A stretch of 64,000 bases of DNA. Origin: Crateriforma spongiae (lineage in GTDB: Bacteria; Planctomycetota; Planctomycetia; Pirellulales; Pirellulaceae). Shown here one piece after another: positions 54,274-63,803 of this stretch; position 1 is the stretch's first letter, and the number at the start of each line of letters is the position of its first letter. The stretch lies in assembly GCF_012290005.1 (NCBI RefSeq), contig NZ_JAAXMS010000002.1:186001-250000 (forward strand), read 5' to 3'. The translations under genes were made by a program, and so were the position numbers. The notes under the pieces were generated by a model. It was not told the origin of the DNA, made no database searches, and saw nothing but the letters and a program-made list of their open reading frames with translations.

Positions 54274-56916
54274 ATGAAGCGTCAGCGCCGCAGGCCACCC
54301 ACTTATCCCAAGCAGATCCCCTTATCGCTCATGGCTCGACGACCGAACGGTCCGCGAAAACGCGTTTCGGCACGACGCCTGCCCACACTGCAGGCGTTAC
54401 AGCCGCGTCAGATGCTGGCCGCCGACGGGATCCCCCTAGGGGCAACCCCCACCGACACCGGTGAATTCTTGCTGGGCCGGGTTGCCGTCACACCGGTCTT
54501 CTTCGAAAGCTCACAGGCGACGTCCAACACGCAGAACTGGACCGCCGAAGAAATCGATGAAACCTTGGCAAAGATCGCCGACGGCGTCGCCTGGTGGTCG
54601 GATTTGCTGGATTCCTTTGACACGGTTCATCAACTGGAATTCGTCATCGATGACACATGGGCCCGCCAACCCGTGGTGGTTCCCTATGAAACGATCGAAC
54701 TGACCAGCAACGGCCACAATCAACCGGCGTCGTCCTTCCTAAGCCCGCTGGGATACGGTGATTCCGCGTCGCTGGGTGATGCCGTTGTCCGCTTCAATCA
54801 CGATCAACGTCAAAAGCTGAACACCGATTGGGCGTTCACGATTTTCGTCGCCGACGCCTCGGACGATCCCGACGGCGCCTTCGCATCCGGCGGTTCTTTT
54901 TCGACCGCCTTTGCGTATCCCGGCGGGCAATACATTGTCACGCCGTCGACCCGCCCGGCGTCGACCATCACCCATGAAATGGGCCATATCTTTTGGGCCC
55001 GCGATGAATATTCCGGCGGTGGATCCTGGACCGACACCCGCGGCTATTACGACGCCCAAAACTGGAACGCCGCCGACAACACGACCCCCGGATTTGTCCA
55101 ACAGGTCAGCATCATGGGTGGCCGCGAATCGGCATCGCTGGCGTACAACACCCTGACCACCCCGGCATCCACCTTGGCCATGATCGGCTGGCGCGACAGC
55201 GACGGGGATGGCATCTTCGATGTGGCCGATGTCCCGCTGGATTTGGATTTGATCGGCAGTTTGGATCCCGATTCGGGCCTGTACCGGATCCAAGGCTCCG
55301 CGTCGGCGGTCCCGCTGTTGAACGCGAACAGTTCCGGAAACCAAAGCGACATCACGCTGAACGAAATCAGCCGTCTGGAATACCGTTTAGACGACGGCCC
55401 ATGGATCACCGCCGAATCGCCACAAACACAGACCTGGGATTTCAGCCTGGATCTGGACGTTGGGACGGATTTTCAGTCGATCAGCTTTCGCGTCATCGAT
55501 GACACCACGGGAATCACCAGCCCAACCGTCGAAGGCCAACGCGACGACCTGGCGATCAGCCAATCGGCCGTCCGTGGCGGCGTTTTCATCGACGCCGACG
55601 CCGACGGTGTACGTGACGCCGGCGAATCGTGGCTGGTCCTTGGTGACGTGACCCTTCGCGATACCAATGGCGACCCGCTGTTTTTTGCCAGCGTAAACGC
55701 AGCCGACTTGCCCGATCACGAAGTTCGATCGAACCACCCCGCAGGCGTCTTTTCGGCAACCGGTGACTACATCAACGATCGTGTGGCGGTGTCCGACACG
55801 TTCTGGCCTGACACAACGATTCGACGCGTCTTTCAACCCTACAACGTCTTTCAAAACAACTGGGTTGACCGCTGGGACGATCGCTCCGGCTTGGTCGCCC
55901 AACCCGCCCAGACCGTCGGCACTGCCACGGCCGACATCATCGGATATTCCGATGGGTCCTATGGCAGGATCGAGGCCTACGACGTCGATGGCAATCTGAT
56001 CGCCCGCCAGGCCAGTCCCCCTCTAGACCCCGGCGAATCTTTCCAACTGGTGGTCGACGACCCACAGGGACGCATTGCCAAAATCATCGTCGGTGGTCAC
56101 GCCGGCACCTCGATCGGCATCGAAGGCCTGCATTTCGGACAAGCATTCGATGCATCGCTGGGCGACGACGGATCGTTTCGTTTTGACGGATTGGCCGACG
56201 GCACCTACCAAGTCGCGATCACGCCCGACAACTTGACCCTGCAGACCGTTTCCGAATCGATCGACGTTACCGTGACCGGCGGCGTCGCCGCGCAGCAAAC
56301 GATTCCGGTCCAGGTCGTCGACAGCCCCCGTTTCAACGCCGACAACCCGGTGGACGTCAACGGTGATCAGGAAATCAGCGCCTTGGACGCTCTACTGGTG
56401 ATCAACGACCTGAACCGAAACGGAAATCGCACGTTGGGTCACGATGAAATGTCGGGGCTGGACATCGACGTTTCCAACGACGGCCAAGTCACCGCCAATG
56501 ATGCACTGCGTGTGATCAACGCTTTGGCCCGCGGGGCAACCTCCGCCGGCACCGCTGGCGGTGGCGAAGGCGAAGCCGCCCAGCCGGCTCCCGCCACCTT
56601 GCCCCCCGCCCCCCAGGCTTGGGCATCCGCCACCTCATCCACCGGATCATCGGAAAGCGTCCTCGGCGATTGGGCGATTTCGGCATCCGCGGAGGGTGAA
56701 GAAGGCTTAGGGGAAAGCTCGCAAAGCCAGACAGAATCGACCAACGGCGCCATGTCGCCCCTTGCCTCGGGTCGTTCCGGTGCGGATTCTTCCGATCGTG
56801 AGGACGGAATCGACGAGCCCCGAGATTTTTTCTTTGGCCAATTGGGACAAGAAATTCATTCCAGCGATGACACAGATCCTTGGAACTTTCCGGGCACGGG
56901 CGAATCCAACGCCTAA
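54274..56916 (+). CDS. Secreted HExxH metallopeptidase-like protein with dockerin
   Basis: The 880-residue protein has a basic start, an LEPR-XLL-like motif (LQPRQMLAAD near residue 45), then a putative zinc peptidase domain with the motif HEMGHIFWARDEY, giving zinc ligands H234 and H238, catalytic E235, and a likely third acidic ligand at D244/E245. The domain opens with a VVPYETIELTSNGH-type block and has no family I can name precisely. An SdrD_B-like beta domain starts near 433 (GGVFIDADADGVRDAGE). A two-loop dockerin (D694, D732) is followed by a GEGEA motif and an acidic, Ser-rich tail. ATG 54274 is used; TTG 54259 and ATG 54331 are alternatives. Confidence 0.8.
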   Translation: MKRQRRRPPTYPKQIPLSLMARRPNGPRKRVSARRLPTLQALQPRQMLAADGIPLGATPTDTGEFLLGRVAVTPVFFESSQATSNTQNWTAEEIDETLAKIADGVAWWSDLLDSFDTVHQLEFVIDDTWARQPVVVPYETIELTSNGHNQPASSFLSPLGYGDSASLGDAVVRFNHDQRQKLNTDWAFTIFVADASDDPDGAFASGGSFSTAFAYPGGQYIVTPSTRPASTITHEMGHIFWARDEYSGGGSWTDTRGYYDAQNWNAADNTTPGFVQQVSIMGGRESASLAYNTLTTPASTLAMIGWRDSDGDGIFDVADVPLDLDLIGSLDPDSGLYRIQGSASAVPLLNANSSGNQSDITLNEISRLEYRLDDGPWITAESPQTQTWDFSLDLDVGTDFQSISFRVIDDTTGITSPTVEGQRDDLAISQSAVRGGVFIDADADGVRDAGESWLVLGDVTLRDTNGDPLFFASVNAADLPDHEVRSNHPAGVFSATGDYINDRVAVSDTFWPDTTIRRVFQPYNVFQNNWVDRWDDRSGLVAQPAQTVGTATADIIGYSDGSYGRIEAYDVDGNLIARQASPPLDPGESFQLVVDDPQGRIAKIIVGGHAGTSIGIEGLHFGQAFDASLGDDGSFRFDGLADGTYQVAITPDNLTLQTVSESIDVTVTGGVAAQQTIPVQVVDSPRFNADNPVDVNGDQEISALDALLVINDLNRNGNRTLGHDEMSGLDIDVSNDGQVTANDALRVINALARGATSAGTAGGGEGEAAQPAPATLPPAPQAWASATSSTGSSESVLGDWAISASAEGEEGLGESSQSQTESTNGAMSPLASGRSGADSSDREDGIDEPRDFFFGQLGQEIHSSDDTDPWNFPGTGESNA

Positions 56917-57163
56917 CAGTGAGTACGCGGATCGGATCGGTCGGACCGAACTTCACGAAACCGGAAAGTTGATAAAGCAGGTCGCCCAGATAAGATAGGG
57001 CCGACACCCAACCCCGATTCTGCGGTTTAGCGCTACCCAGAATCGCCTATTCGTCTCACTTTGACACACGCGATATCGCATAGCCGCCGTACCCCCCACG
57101 ATTCGGCGGCTTCGCTTCTCCCCACCTTCCCCAAAGTCTTCGATCACCTCCCGAGATTTACAG

Positions 57164-60100
57164 ATGAAAAATCTGAGTGATTTGCTTCGCCGCACCGGAT
57201 GGATGGCACGTGCACCGCGGCGGGCAAACGCCCCGAAGCGTCGCCGATCCAAAGCGATGGGCGGCTCCTATGCCGATCGCCAGCTGCGAAGCGAAACCTT
57301 GGAGAAGCGGAACCTGTTGGCTGGCGATATCGGTTTGGCCAGCGACTATGCCTTTGCCCACAACTACTGGCACGCCGCCGACGTCGATAACAATCAGCAG
57401 CTGACCGCCAGCGATGCATTGCGAGTGATCAACCTGCTGAATCGGTCCGGCGGCGCGGTGGAGGTGACTCACGCCGGCCAGATTGATTCTTACGCCGACG
57501 TCAACGCCGACGGCATGGTCAGTGCGTCCGATGCCCTGTTGGTGATCAATTCGCTGAACCGCGGTGAAGGGGCCGGCGAACTGGTGGAATTGTTCGCCAA
57601 TGCGACCATTGAGGGCGATGACGTTCTGCCCGGTCTGCCAAGCGAACAGATCCTGACCGATGCGTCCAATCGTGAGATCAATGTCGAAGTCGGCGAGATC
57701 TTCTATCTGCAAGTCAGCTACAGCGACCTACGCACCGCCGGCGACGATATCGGTGCGTTCCAGGTTCGTACCGATTTTGAAGTTGACCGGCCGGGCTTCC
57801 TCATCCCGGTCCTTAGCGAAACGCAGCAACTGACGTTTGAAGGCAACATCCGTAGCGCCACCAGTGGCACCATCACCCTGGAACGAGAGGGAGTGGGCTC
57901 GACACAGATTCCAATTCAGGACTACCTGGACCAAGGGGCCGCCGCTCTGGAAACAGCCATCGAAGCTCTTGGCGTTTCCAGCGATCAATACCAGTTGCGA
58001 CGATTCGACAACCGCGTGCTGTTTGACGGCCAGCCGGATGATGTCGACCCGACCAACCAGACTTGGGAAATCCGTTACGACATCAATCAGTTTGCCAACC
58101 AAGATGTGCCCAACATTTCGGTTTCGACCACCATGTCGGGCGGACAAGAAGTCATCGCTGGACTGGACATCGATGTCCGCGCCGCTAGCACCGCAACGCC
58201 GCCGATCGACGGCTCCGGTGCCATCAACGGCGATGCCGCAGGTGACAACGTTGACACCCGAAGCAATACCGTTCCGTTCGCTCGGCAGTTTGGAACCTTC
58301 GGCGACGAAATCTACGGCAGCCTGAAATACGGCACCTTCGACCAGACCACCGGCGCCTTTGACGAAATTGGTGTTGCGGGCCCGAACAGCGTGCTGGGCT
58401 CAGTGGGAGAAAGCAGCCTGTTCGAACCGTTTGACACCTTCAGCATCCCCGTGACCATTACCCAGCCGGTGACCGGCTTGGTAGTCACGATGACCAAGGG
58501 CGAAGACGACGAAGCGATCCTGTTGCTGGGACGTGACGAGAAAGTTCCGAACGACTTGGTGTTCGTCAACGAATCTCAAAGCCAGATCATTATCAATGCG
58601 ACGGGCGATGCGATCGGTGTGACCGCCGGCGATACCTCAGAGTCGCTGGACGAAGACACACCGATCACGATCGACTTGGCAGCGTTGACCACCGTCAACA
58701 GCGGCGACACACCGACCTTCAGCCTGACCACCAACGGTTCGCTCGGCAACGCCACGATCAACGGCAGCACGCTGACCTACACTCCGAACGCCGATGTCTT
58801 CGGCGGCGACACCCTTGTCTACACGGCGACCAACAACGCCGGCAGTGACTCGGGAACCATTTCGCTGACGATCAACTCGGTCAACGACGAGCCGGTCGCC
58901 GGAGACGATTCGGCCACGCTGGATCAAGACACCAACGTCACGATCGATGTGTTGGCCAACGACAGCGCCGGTCCCGCCAACGAGAACCAAACGCTTAGCA
59001 TCACATCGATTTCGACGGCACCGGCCAATGGATCGGCACAGATCAGCAACGGCCAGGTCGTCTACACTCCCAACGCCGGATTCTTCGGCAGCGATAGCTT
59101 CGAATACAGCGTGACCGACGGTATCGATTCGACGACCGCGACGGTCACGATCACCGTCAACGAAGTGAACACCGGATTGGTGGCCGCCGATGGCACCCTG
59201 ACCACCACCGAAGACGCCATGGCGGCGGTGACGATCGACCTGGAAACGTTGGTGTCGATCAACTCCGGTGGCGACGCGACGATCTCGATTGCGACCGGGG
59301 CCAGCCGCGGAACGGCGACCTTGAACGGAACCATTCTGTCCTACGTCCCGAGCGAGGACGAATTCGGTACCGACACGATTACCTACCAAGCGACGAATAA
59401 TGATGGAACCGATACCGGGACCATCACCGTCACGATCGATCCGGTCAACGACGAACCGATTGCCAACGACGATACCGCGTCGGGTGACGAAGACACCGCA
59501 ATCGTGATCGACGTGCTGGGCAATGACGCCGCCGGCCCGGCCAACGAAACCGAGGCGATCGAAGTCACCGCCGTGACCGATGGTGCCAACGGAACCACCT
59601 CGATCAATGCCAACGGCACGATCACCTACATCCCGAACACCGACTTCAACGGCACTGATAGCTTCACCTACACGATCAGCGATGGTGAACTGACCGCGAC
59701 AGCAACCGTGAACGTGACCGTCAATGCGGTCAATGATCCGCCGGTCGCCGTCGATGACACCGCGACCGTGGACGAAGATTCCAGCGTCGTGATCAGTGTC
59801 TTGGATAACGACGATGACGGAGCCACCAACGAGTCCGACACGCTGTCGATCACCGCTGTCGGCACCCCGTCCAACGGTACCGCCGTCGACAACGGTGACG
59901 GCACGATCACCTACACCCCAGCCGCCGACTTCTTCGGTTCGGATAATTTCACCTACACCATCACCGACGGAACCGATACCGATACGGCAACGGTCACGGT
60001 GACCGTCAATCCGGTCAACGATGGACCGGTTGCGACCGACGACACGGCCCTGACCGAACAAGATACAGCAGTCACGATCGACGTCCTGGCCAACGACAGC

Positions 60101-61693
60101 GCCGGACCGGCCAACGAAGGCGATTCGCTGACCATCACCGGAATCGCCTCGGGGCCGAGCAACGGGACGGCACAGGTTTCCGGAAATCAGATCGTCTACA
60201 CGCCGAACACCGACTACTTCGGCTCCGACAGCCTGACCTACACCGTCACCGATGGAACCGACACGGCCACCGCGACGGTCAACATCACCGTCACTGACGT
60301 CTTGGATCCGCCGACCGCCGTCAACGGAACGCTCGATGCGGTCGAAGACGCGGGAACAGTCACGCTGGACTTGGCCACCTTGGTCACGGTGGAAACCGGC
60401 GACACTTTCAGCATCACGCTCAATGGGTCTCCCGCGCGTGGCACGGCAACATTGAACGGAACCGTGTTGAACTACACACCGGCCCCCGATGAATTCGGCA
60501 CAGACTCGGTCAGCTTCACGGCCACCAATTCGACCGGCAGCGACACCGCGACGGTCGCCATCAATATCGAAGCCGTCAACGACCCACCGATTGCGGATCC
60601 TGAGACCGAAAACGTCAGCGCCACGCAAAACACGTCGGTGACGTTCAACGTCCTGGCCGGTGCATCATCCGGTGCGGAAAACGAAAACGATACGCTCAGC
60701 ATCGTCAGCGTCAGCACCCCAGCCAACGGCACCGCGGTGGACAATGGCGACGGCACGATCACGTACACACCCGACACTGACTTCGAAGGGAATGATTCCT
60801 TCACGTATGAACTTAGCGACGGTGAAAACACCATCACCGCGGAAGTCAACGTGGTCGTCCGTGTGTTCGGCCCGTCAACCGTCGAAGGTTTTGTCTTCTT
60901 TGACTTGGTCGACAACATCGTCGAATACAGCCAGGATCCGCTGAACGTCACCCCCATTCGAAACGGCGTCAAAGACACGTACGAAAACGGACTCGGCGGC
61001 GCGGAAGTCAAACTGGTTTCATCCGCGGCAAACAACATCCTTGGCGAAGACATCGAACTGGATGTACTGACCCGCCTGGACGGCAGCTTTAAGTTTGAAA
61101 ATGTCGCGCCCGGCACCTACGAAGTGGTGTACGACGCACCGGGATCGATCATCGTCGGAACGACCATGTCCACGGGTTCGGCAACGCCGCTGACCAGCAG
61201 CACCATGGAAGTGCAAATCGATGATGAAGGTGACGAGGAAATCGCCGGCCTGAACTTCAGCCTGTACGGTGTCCGCAGCAGTGGCCTGGGATACTTGAAC
61301 CTGTTGGCGACCAAGCACATCAACGAAAACGGTGCCATCAACGAACTCAGCGGTGGCGGCGTCGAAGGTGGTGTCGTTGCCCTTCATGAAGACGGCACTC
61401 AAGAGTTCTTCCAGCCCAACGAAGGATTTGACGACGTCGACTTTGCCGAACTGGTGCTGAACGACAGCCATGACGAAGCGTTGTTGACGATCATTCGAAA
61501 TGGCGTCATCGAAACGGCTCGCCTGTCGCAGGATCACTTTGTGGTCAACGACGCGGGCACCGGTGTTCAATTCTTTGGATCGGTGGACGATTTTGACTTC
61601 GCCCCCGCCGACATCGATCTGCTGCGTGCAGAATTTGACCAATACCGCAACGCGATCGATGAAGTCCTGGCTGACTTGGGCAGCGACGTCTGA
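57164..61693 (+). CDS. Secreted cadherin-like repeat protein with N-terminal dockerin
   Basis: The 1509-residue protein has an LEPR-XLL-like leader (LEKRNLLAGD, residues 46-55) and, directly after it, two dockerin loops (D73 and D112), which is an unusual position since dockerins are normally C-terminal. A beta-rich region of about 330 residues follows. Eight tandem cadherin-like domains then run from about residue 488 to 1236, each about 93 residues with the NGTxTYTPxxxFxGxDxFTYTxxDG pattern and VND linkers. An SdrD_B-like domain (about 1239-1370) and a C-terminal domain follow. It is probably a cell-surface or extracellular adhesion protein; calcium binding is suggested by the repeats but not proven. 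Confidence 0.82.
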   Translation: MKNLSDLLRRTGWMARAPRRANAPKRRRSKAMGGSYADRQLRSETLEKRNLLAGDIGLASDYAFAHNYWHAADVDNNQQLTASDALRVINLLNRSGGAVEVTHAGQIDSYADVNADGMVSASDALLVINSLNRGEGAGELVELFANATIEGDDVLPGLPSEQILTDASNREINVEVGEIFYLQVSYSDLRTAGDDIGAFQVRTDFEVDRPGFLIPVLSETQQLTFEGNIRSATSGTITLEREGVGSTQIPIQDYLDQGAAALETAIEALGVSSDQYQLRRFDNRVLFDGQPDDVDPTNQTWEIRYDINQFANQDVPNISVSTTMSGGQEVIAGLDIDVRAASTATPPIDGSGAINGDAAGDNVDTRSNTVPFARQFGTFGDEIYGSLKYGTFDQTTGAFDEIGVAGPNSVLGSVGESSLFEPFDTFSIPVTITQPVTGLVVTMTKGEDDEAILLLGRDEKVPNDLVFVNESQSQIIINATGDAIGVTAGDTSESLDEDTPITIDLAALTTVNSGDTPTFSLTTNGSLGNATINGSTLTYTPNADVFGGDTLVYTATNNAGSDSGTISLTINSVNDEPVAGDDSATLDQDTNVTIDVLANDSAGPANENQTLSITSISTAPANGSAQISNGQVVYTPNAGFFGSDSFEYSVTDGIDSTTATVTITVNEVNTGLVAADGTLTTTEDAMAAVTIDLETLVSINSGGDATISIATGASRGTATLNGTILSYVPSEDEFGTDTITYQATNNDGTDTGTITVTIDPVNDEPIANDDTASGDEDTAIVIDVLGNDAAGPANETEAIEVTAVTDGANGTTSINANGTITYIPNTDFNGTDSFTYTISDGELTATATVNVTVNAVNDPPVAVDDTATVDEDSSVVISVLDNDDDGATNESDTLSITAVGTPSNGTAVDNGDGTITYTPAADFFGSDNFTYTITDGTDTDTATVTVTVNPVNDGPVATDDTALTEQDTAVTIDVLANDSAGPANEGDSLTITGIASGPSNGTAQVSGNQIVYTPNTDYFGSDSLTYTVTDGTDTATATVNITVTDVLDPPTAVNGTLDAVEDAGTVTLDLATLVTVETGDTFSITLNGSPARGTATLNGTVLNYTPAPDEFGTDSVSFTATNSTGSDTATVAINIEAVNDPPIADPETENVSATQNTSVTFNVLAGASSGAENENDTLSIVSVSTPANGTAVDNGDGTITYTPDTDFEGNDSFTYELSDGENTITAEVNVVVRVFGPSTVEGFVFFDLVDNIVEYSQDPLNVTPIRNGVKDTYENGLGGAEVKLVSSAANNILGEDIELDVLTRLDGSFKFENVAPGTYEVVYDAPGSIIVGTTMSTGSATPLTSSTMEVQIDDEGDEEIAGLNFSLYGVRSSGLGYLNLLATKHINENGAINELSGGGVEGGVVALHEDGTQEFFQPNEGFDDVDFAELVLNDSHDEALLTIIRNGVIETARLSQDHFVVNDAGTGVQFFGSVDDFDFAPADIDLLRAEFDQYRNAIDEVLADLGSDV
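58629..60873 (+). repeat. Eight cadherin-like tandem repeats
   Basis: Eight copies of about 280 bases (93 residues) each, in the 1509-residue protein. Two sub-types mix: one with a short VNSGDT-type strand, and one with an inserted NDSAGPANE-type loop. Order is A, B, A, B, B, B, A, B. This period also creates long open frames on the opposite strand that are not genes. Confidence 0.75.
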
Positions 61694-61722
61694 TCCATCA
61701 AATGCACCGAATTCGTTTACGC

Positions 61723-61755
61723 AAGCCGTGGTTGAAAGCGACCACGGCTTCTTTC
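61723..61755 (+). terminator. Rho-independent terminator after the cadherin-like gene
   Basis: AAGCCGTGGT (61723-61732) and ACCACGGCTT (61741-61750) form a perfect ten-base stem with an eight-base loop, followed by CTTTC. It lies 30 bases beyond the stop codon of the 1509-residue protein gene. It also sits inside the long frame of the next small gene, arguing that translation starts after it. Confidence 0.7.
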
Positions 61756-62130
61756 ATGAATGACCAACCCTTGGACGTCGACGCGATCAAATCCGACGTT
61801 CCGGACACCGATACGTCGTTGTTGCCTCCCGGTGCCGATGGGTTCTTGGTCTATCAACGAACGTTCAATCGGCCGACCGGCATCGGCGATGCCACACGTG
61901 TCCATCTTCAAATCGACAGTTGGGCCGGGCATCTGGCGTGGGTCGACCTGAACGGCGATGCACTCGCTCGTGACCTTCCGCAAAGCCGCGGCCCGCTGCG
62001 GATCGATGTCACACCTTCACTGCAATCCGGCAATCGGTTGCGAATTGGACTGCGAGCGACCGATCAGCAGGCTCTTCTAAACGGTGAAGTCTGCCTGTTG
62101 ATTGAAGACACCTCTTCCAATTCAGCCTGA
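61756..62130 (+). CDS. Small jelly-roll-like protein of unknown function
   Basis: The 124-residue product (from ATG 61756) is beta-rich: FLVYQRTFNRPTG, ATRVHLQIDSWAGHLAWVDLNGDALAR, and RIDVTPSLQSGNRLRIGLRATDQQALL. The pattern resembles the jelly-roll domain at the start of beta-galactosidase-type glycoside hydrolases, where RxF..P, WVDLNG and DVTP..G.N.L.I are typical. No catalytic domain is attached. An in-frame ATG at 61702 would place the preceding terminator hairpin inside the coding region, so it is disfavoured. It is convergent with the methyltransferase. Function unknown. Confidence 0.5.
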   Translation: MNDQPLDVDAIKSDVPDTDTSLLPPGADGFLVYQRTFNRPTGIGDATRVHLQIDSWAGHLAWVDLNGDALARDLPQSRGPLRIDVTPSLQSGNRLRIGLRATDQQALLNGEVCLLIEDTSSNSA

Positions 62131-62143
62131 ATCAGATATCACG

Positions 62144-62842
62144 CTAACCGTTGACGCTTGGATCGATCCTCCGACGATAGACGCTGCTGTCGATCCATCC
62201 CAAAAAGTCGCGACGCTGCGAATGCTTCTGCCATCCGGCGCGCCACATTGCACCGGAGACGTCTGGCAATCGGCGCGTTTTCAATCCCGTCGCGTAACGA
62301 AAAAAGATGATCATCAGGTTGATCCACATCACCGCCCACCAGCGTGTCAGTCCGCCACGTGGCTCGATAAAATCAACCACGTACCAAACGCCATCGGATT
62401 GAACGCAACAACCAATCTGTCGCACAACGTCGTCCAATTCGTCATCCACAAAGCAGTCCAAGTGAAACGCGGTGACGACCACATCAAAACGCCTTTCAAT
62501 CGGCAACTGCCTTGAATCTGCCTGGACGAAACGGACAACCGACCGGTTGTCCGTTGAAGCGTTTGAATCCTGCGACCACCCTGCCCCATCGATTCGCTTT
62601 CGCTGCAACAACAGCATCTGTCGACTGTAATCGACACTGACGACTTGCTCCGGTGCAAACCGCTGAAGAAATGCTTCCAGCAAACGCCCGTCACCGTCAC
62701 CGACGAACAGCACCGCGTTTGGACTGGCTGGCAGGTCATCCAGCCCACGCTGCCTGGCACGTTGCAACCGGCCACCAAAACGACTCCATTCCACCCAGCG
62801 ATACCATTTGGCCAGCCGATCATAACCATCGGGTTGCTTCAT
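62144..62842 (-). CDS. Class I SAM-dependent methyltransferase
   Basis: The 232-residue product (from ATG 62842) has the Rossmann methyltransferase landmarks: NAVLFVGDGDGRLLEAFLQRF (motif I with an acidic loop), VVSVDYSRQMLLLQRK (the Asp that binds ribose), and FDVVVTAFHLDCF (motif IV region). A hydrophobic stretch near residues 168-182 (WWAVMWINLMIIFF) suggests membrane association or a lipid substrate. The start codon overlaps the stop of the membrane gene upstream (ATGA), so the two are coupled. The substrate is unknown; a lipid or quinone precursor is a guess from the partner gene. Confidence 0.75.
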   Translation of the reverse strand: MKQPDGYDRLAKWYRWVEWSRFGGRLQRARQRGLDDLPASPNAVLFVGDGDGRLLEAFLQRFAPEQVVSVDYSRQMLLLQRKRIDGAGWSQDSNASTDNRSVVRFVQADSRQLPIERRFDVVVTAFHLDCFVDDELDDVVRQIGCCVQSDGVWYVVDFIEPRGGLTRWWAVMWINLMIIFFRYATGLKTRRLPDVSGAMWRAGWQKHSQRRDFLGWIDSSVYRRRIDPSVNG

Positions 62843-63771
62843 CGGACATGCATCCACGATCGATACAGCAGTTGTGTGCCGACCACCAACATCGGCGGCA
62901 CGATCAACGCGGGGTCAGCCAGCAAAGCGAACCGTGAAGCTTTCCCCGGCGTCACGCATTGCATTCGGTAGACCAGACCCGACAACGCAAAGCATGATGC
63001 GACCACCGCCGCCCCCAGCGTCCATGCCAACCACTCGGTCGCCAGCCCCCACACTGACAACGCCACCAAGCCGATCGTCCATACGTACAGAAAGCGATCA
63101 TGGATGTGGCCCGCTGACACGGATTCATCGCCGACCCGCAACAGCCACACGCTTTCCGACCTGGAAACAATCCAGCAGTTCAGTGTGAACAGGCCGGCCA
63201 GCAAAACACCAACGGAAACTCCCCTGCCCCCGTTCATCATGCCTGCGTTTGTGGCGTATGCCCCGACGACACCGGCGGCAAACAGGACTCCGACGATCGG
63301 TTCCTTCCATTGCATTGCCGACCGGCGACGAAAGGCATGAACCCACAACAAGTACAGGCCAACAGCCAGTGCCAGAACGACGCCAAACAATTGCACCGCC
63401 GAGGGCAAATAGATGGTCGCCACCACCGCATCGATGCCAAACACCGTCGTCCACACAATCAGCAACAACCGCCAGTTTCGACGCGAAAATCGATGCCTGG
63501 CCGTACGCACGGCGGCCCCGCTGCGGAATGAATCCAACAGCCGATCGCCGCAATAGATCAACCAAACGGTCATCGCCAGAACCGAGCCCGTCGCGATATC
63601 CTTGCGATTTGCTACGCTAAAAATGTTCGCACTGTGGTCATTCTCGCACGTCAGCACGACGAACCAGACGACTGCCACGATCGGTGCATCCAAACTGGTG
63701 ACGTTCAACACAAGAATCAGCCGCCACAGCCCGCGCGCTCGACTCGGCCATACTGATTTCAAAAACGCCAC
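62839..63771 (-). CDS. UbiA-like polytopic membrane protein
   Basis: The 310-residue protein has about eight hydrophobic helices. Its second helix ends in LIYCGDRLLDSFR, reminiscent of the first Asp-rich motif of UbiA prenyltransferases but without the full NDxxDxxxD pattern, and TARHRFSRRNWR follows, as in planctomycete UbiA-like proteins I recall. A second Asp-rich motif is not obvious, so catalysis is doubtful. GTG 63771 is chosen because it has a GGGGA-type ribosome-binding stretch ahead and avoids running into tdk; a longer start at ATG 63834 would overlap tdk by 31 bases. It is coupled to the methyltransferase by a 4-base overlap. Confidence 0.55.
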   Translation of the reverse strand: MAFLKSVWPSRARGLWRLILVLNVTSLDAPIVAVVWFVVLTCENDHSANIFSVANRKDIATGSVLAMTVWLIYCGDRLLDSFRSGAAVRTARHRFSRRNWRLLLIVWTTVFGIDAVVATIYLPSAVQLFGVVLALAVGLYLLWVHAFRRRSAMQWKEPIVGVLFAAGVVGAYATNAGMMNGGRGVSVGVLLAGLFTLNCWIVSRSESVWLLRVGDESVSAGHIHDRFLYVWTIGLVALSVWGLATEWLAWTLGAAVVASCFALSGLVYRMQCVTPGKASRFALLADPALIVPPMLVVGTQLLYRSWMHVR

Positions 63772-63803
63772 TTTTCCCCGATCAGATGTTTCATTGAAAA
63801 CTG

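Noticed and set aside
58637-60628. Open frame of 663 codons on the minus strand across the cadherin-like repeats
   Set aside because: It mirrors the repeat period and has no recognisable domain; the plus-strand reading has clear cadherin-like units.
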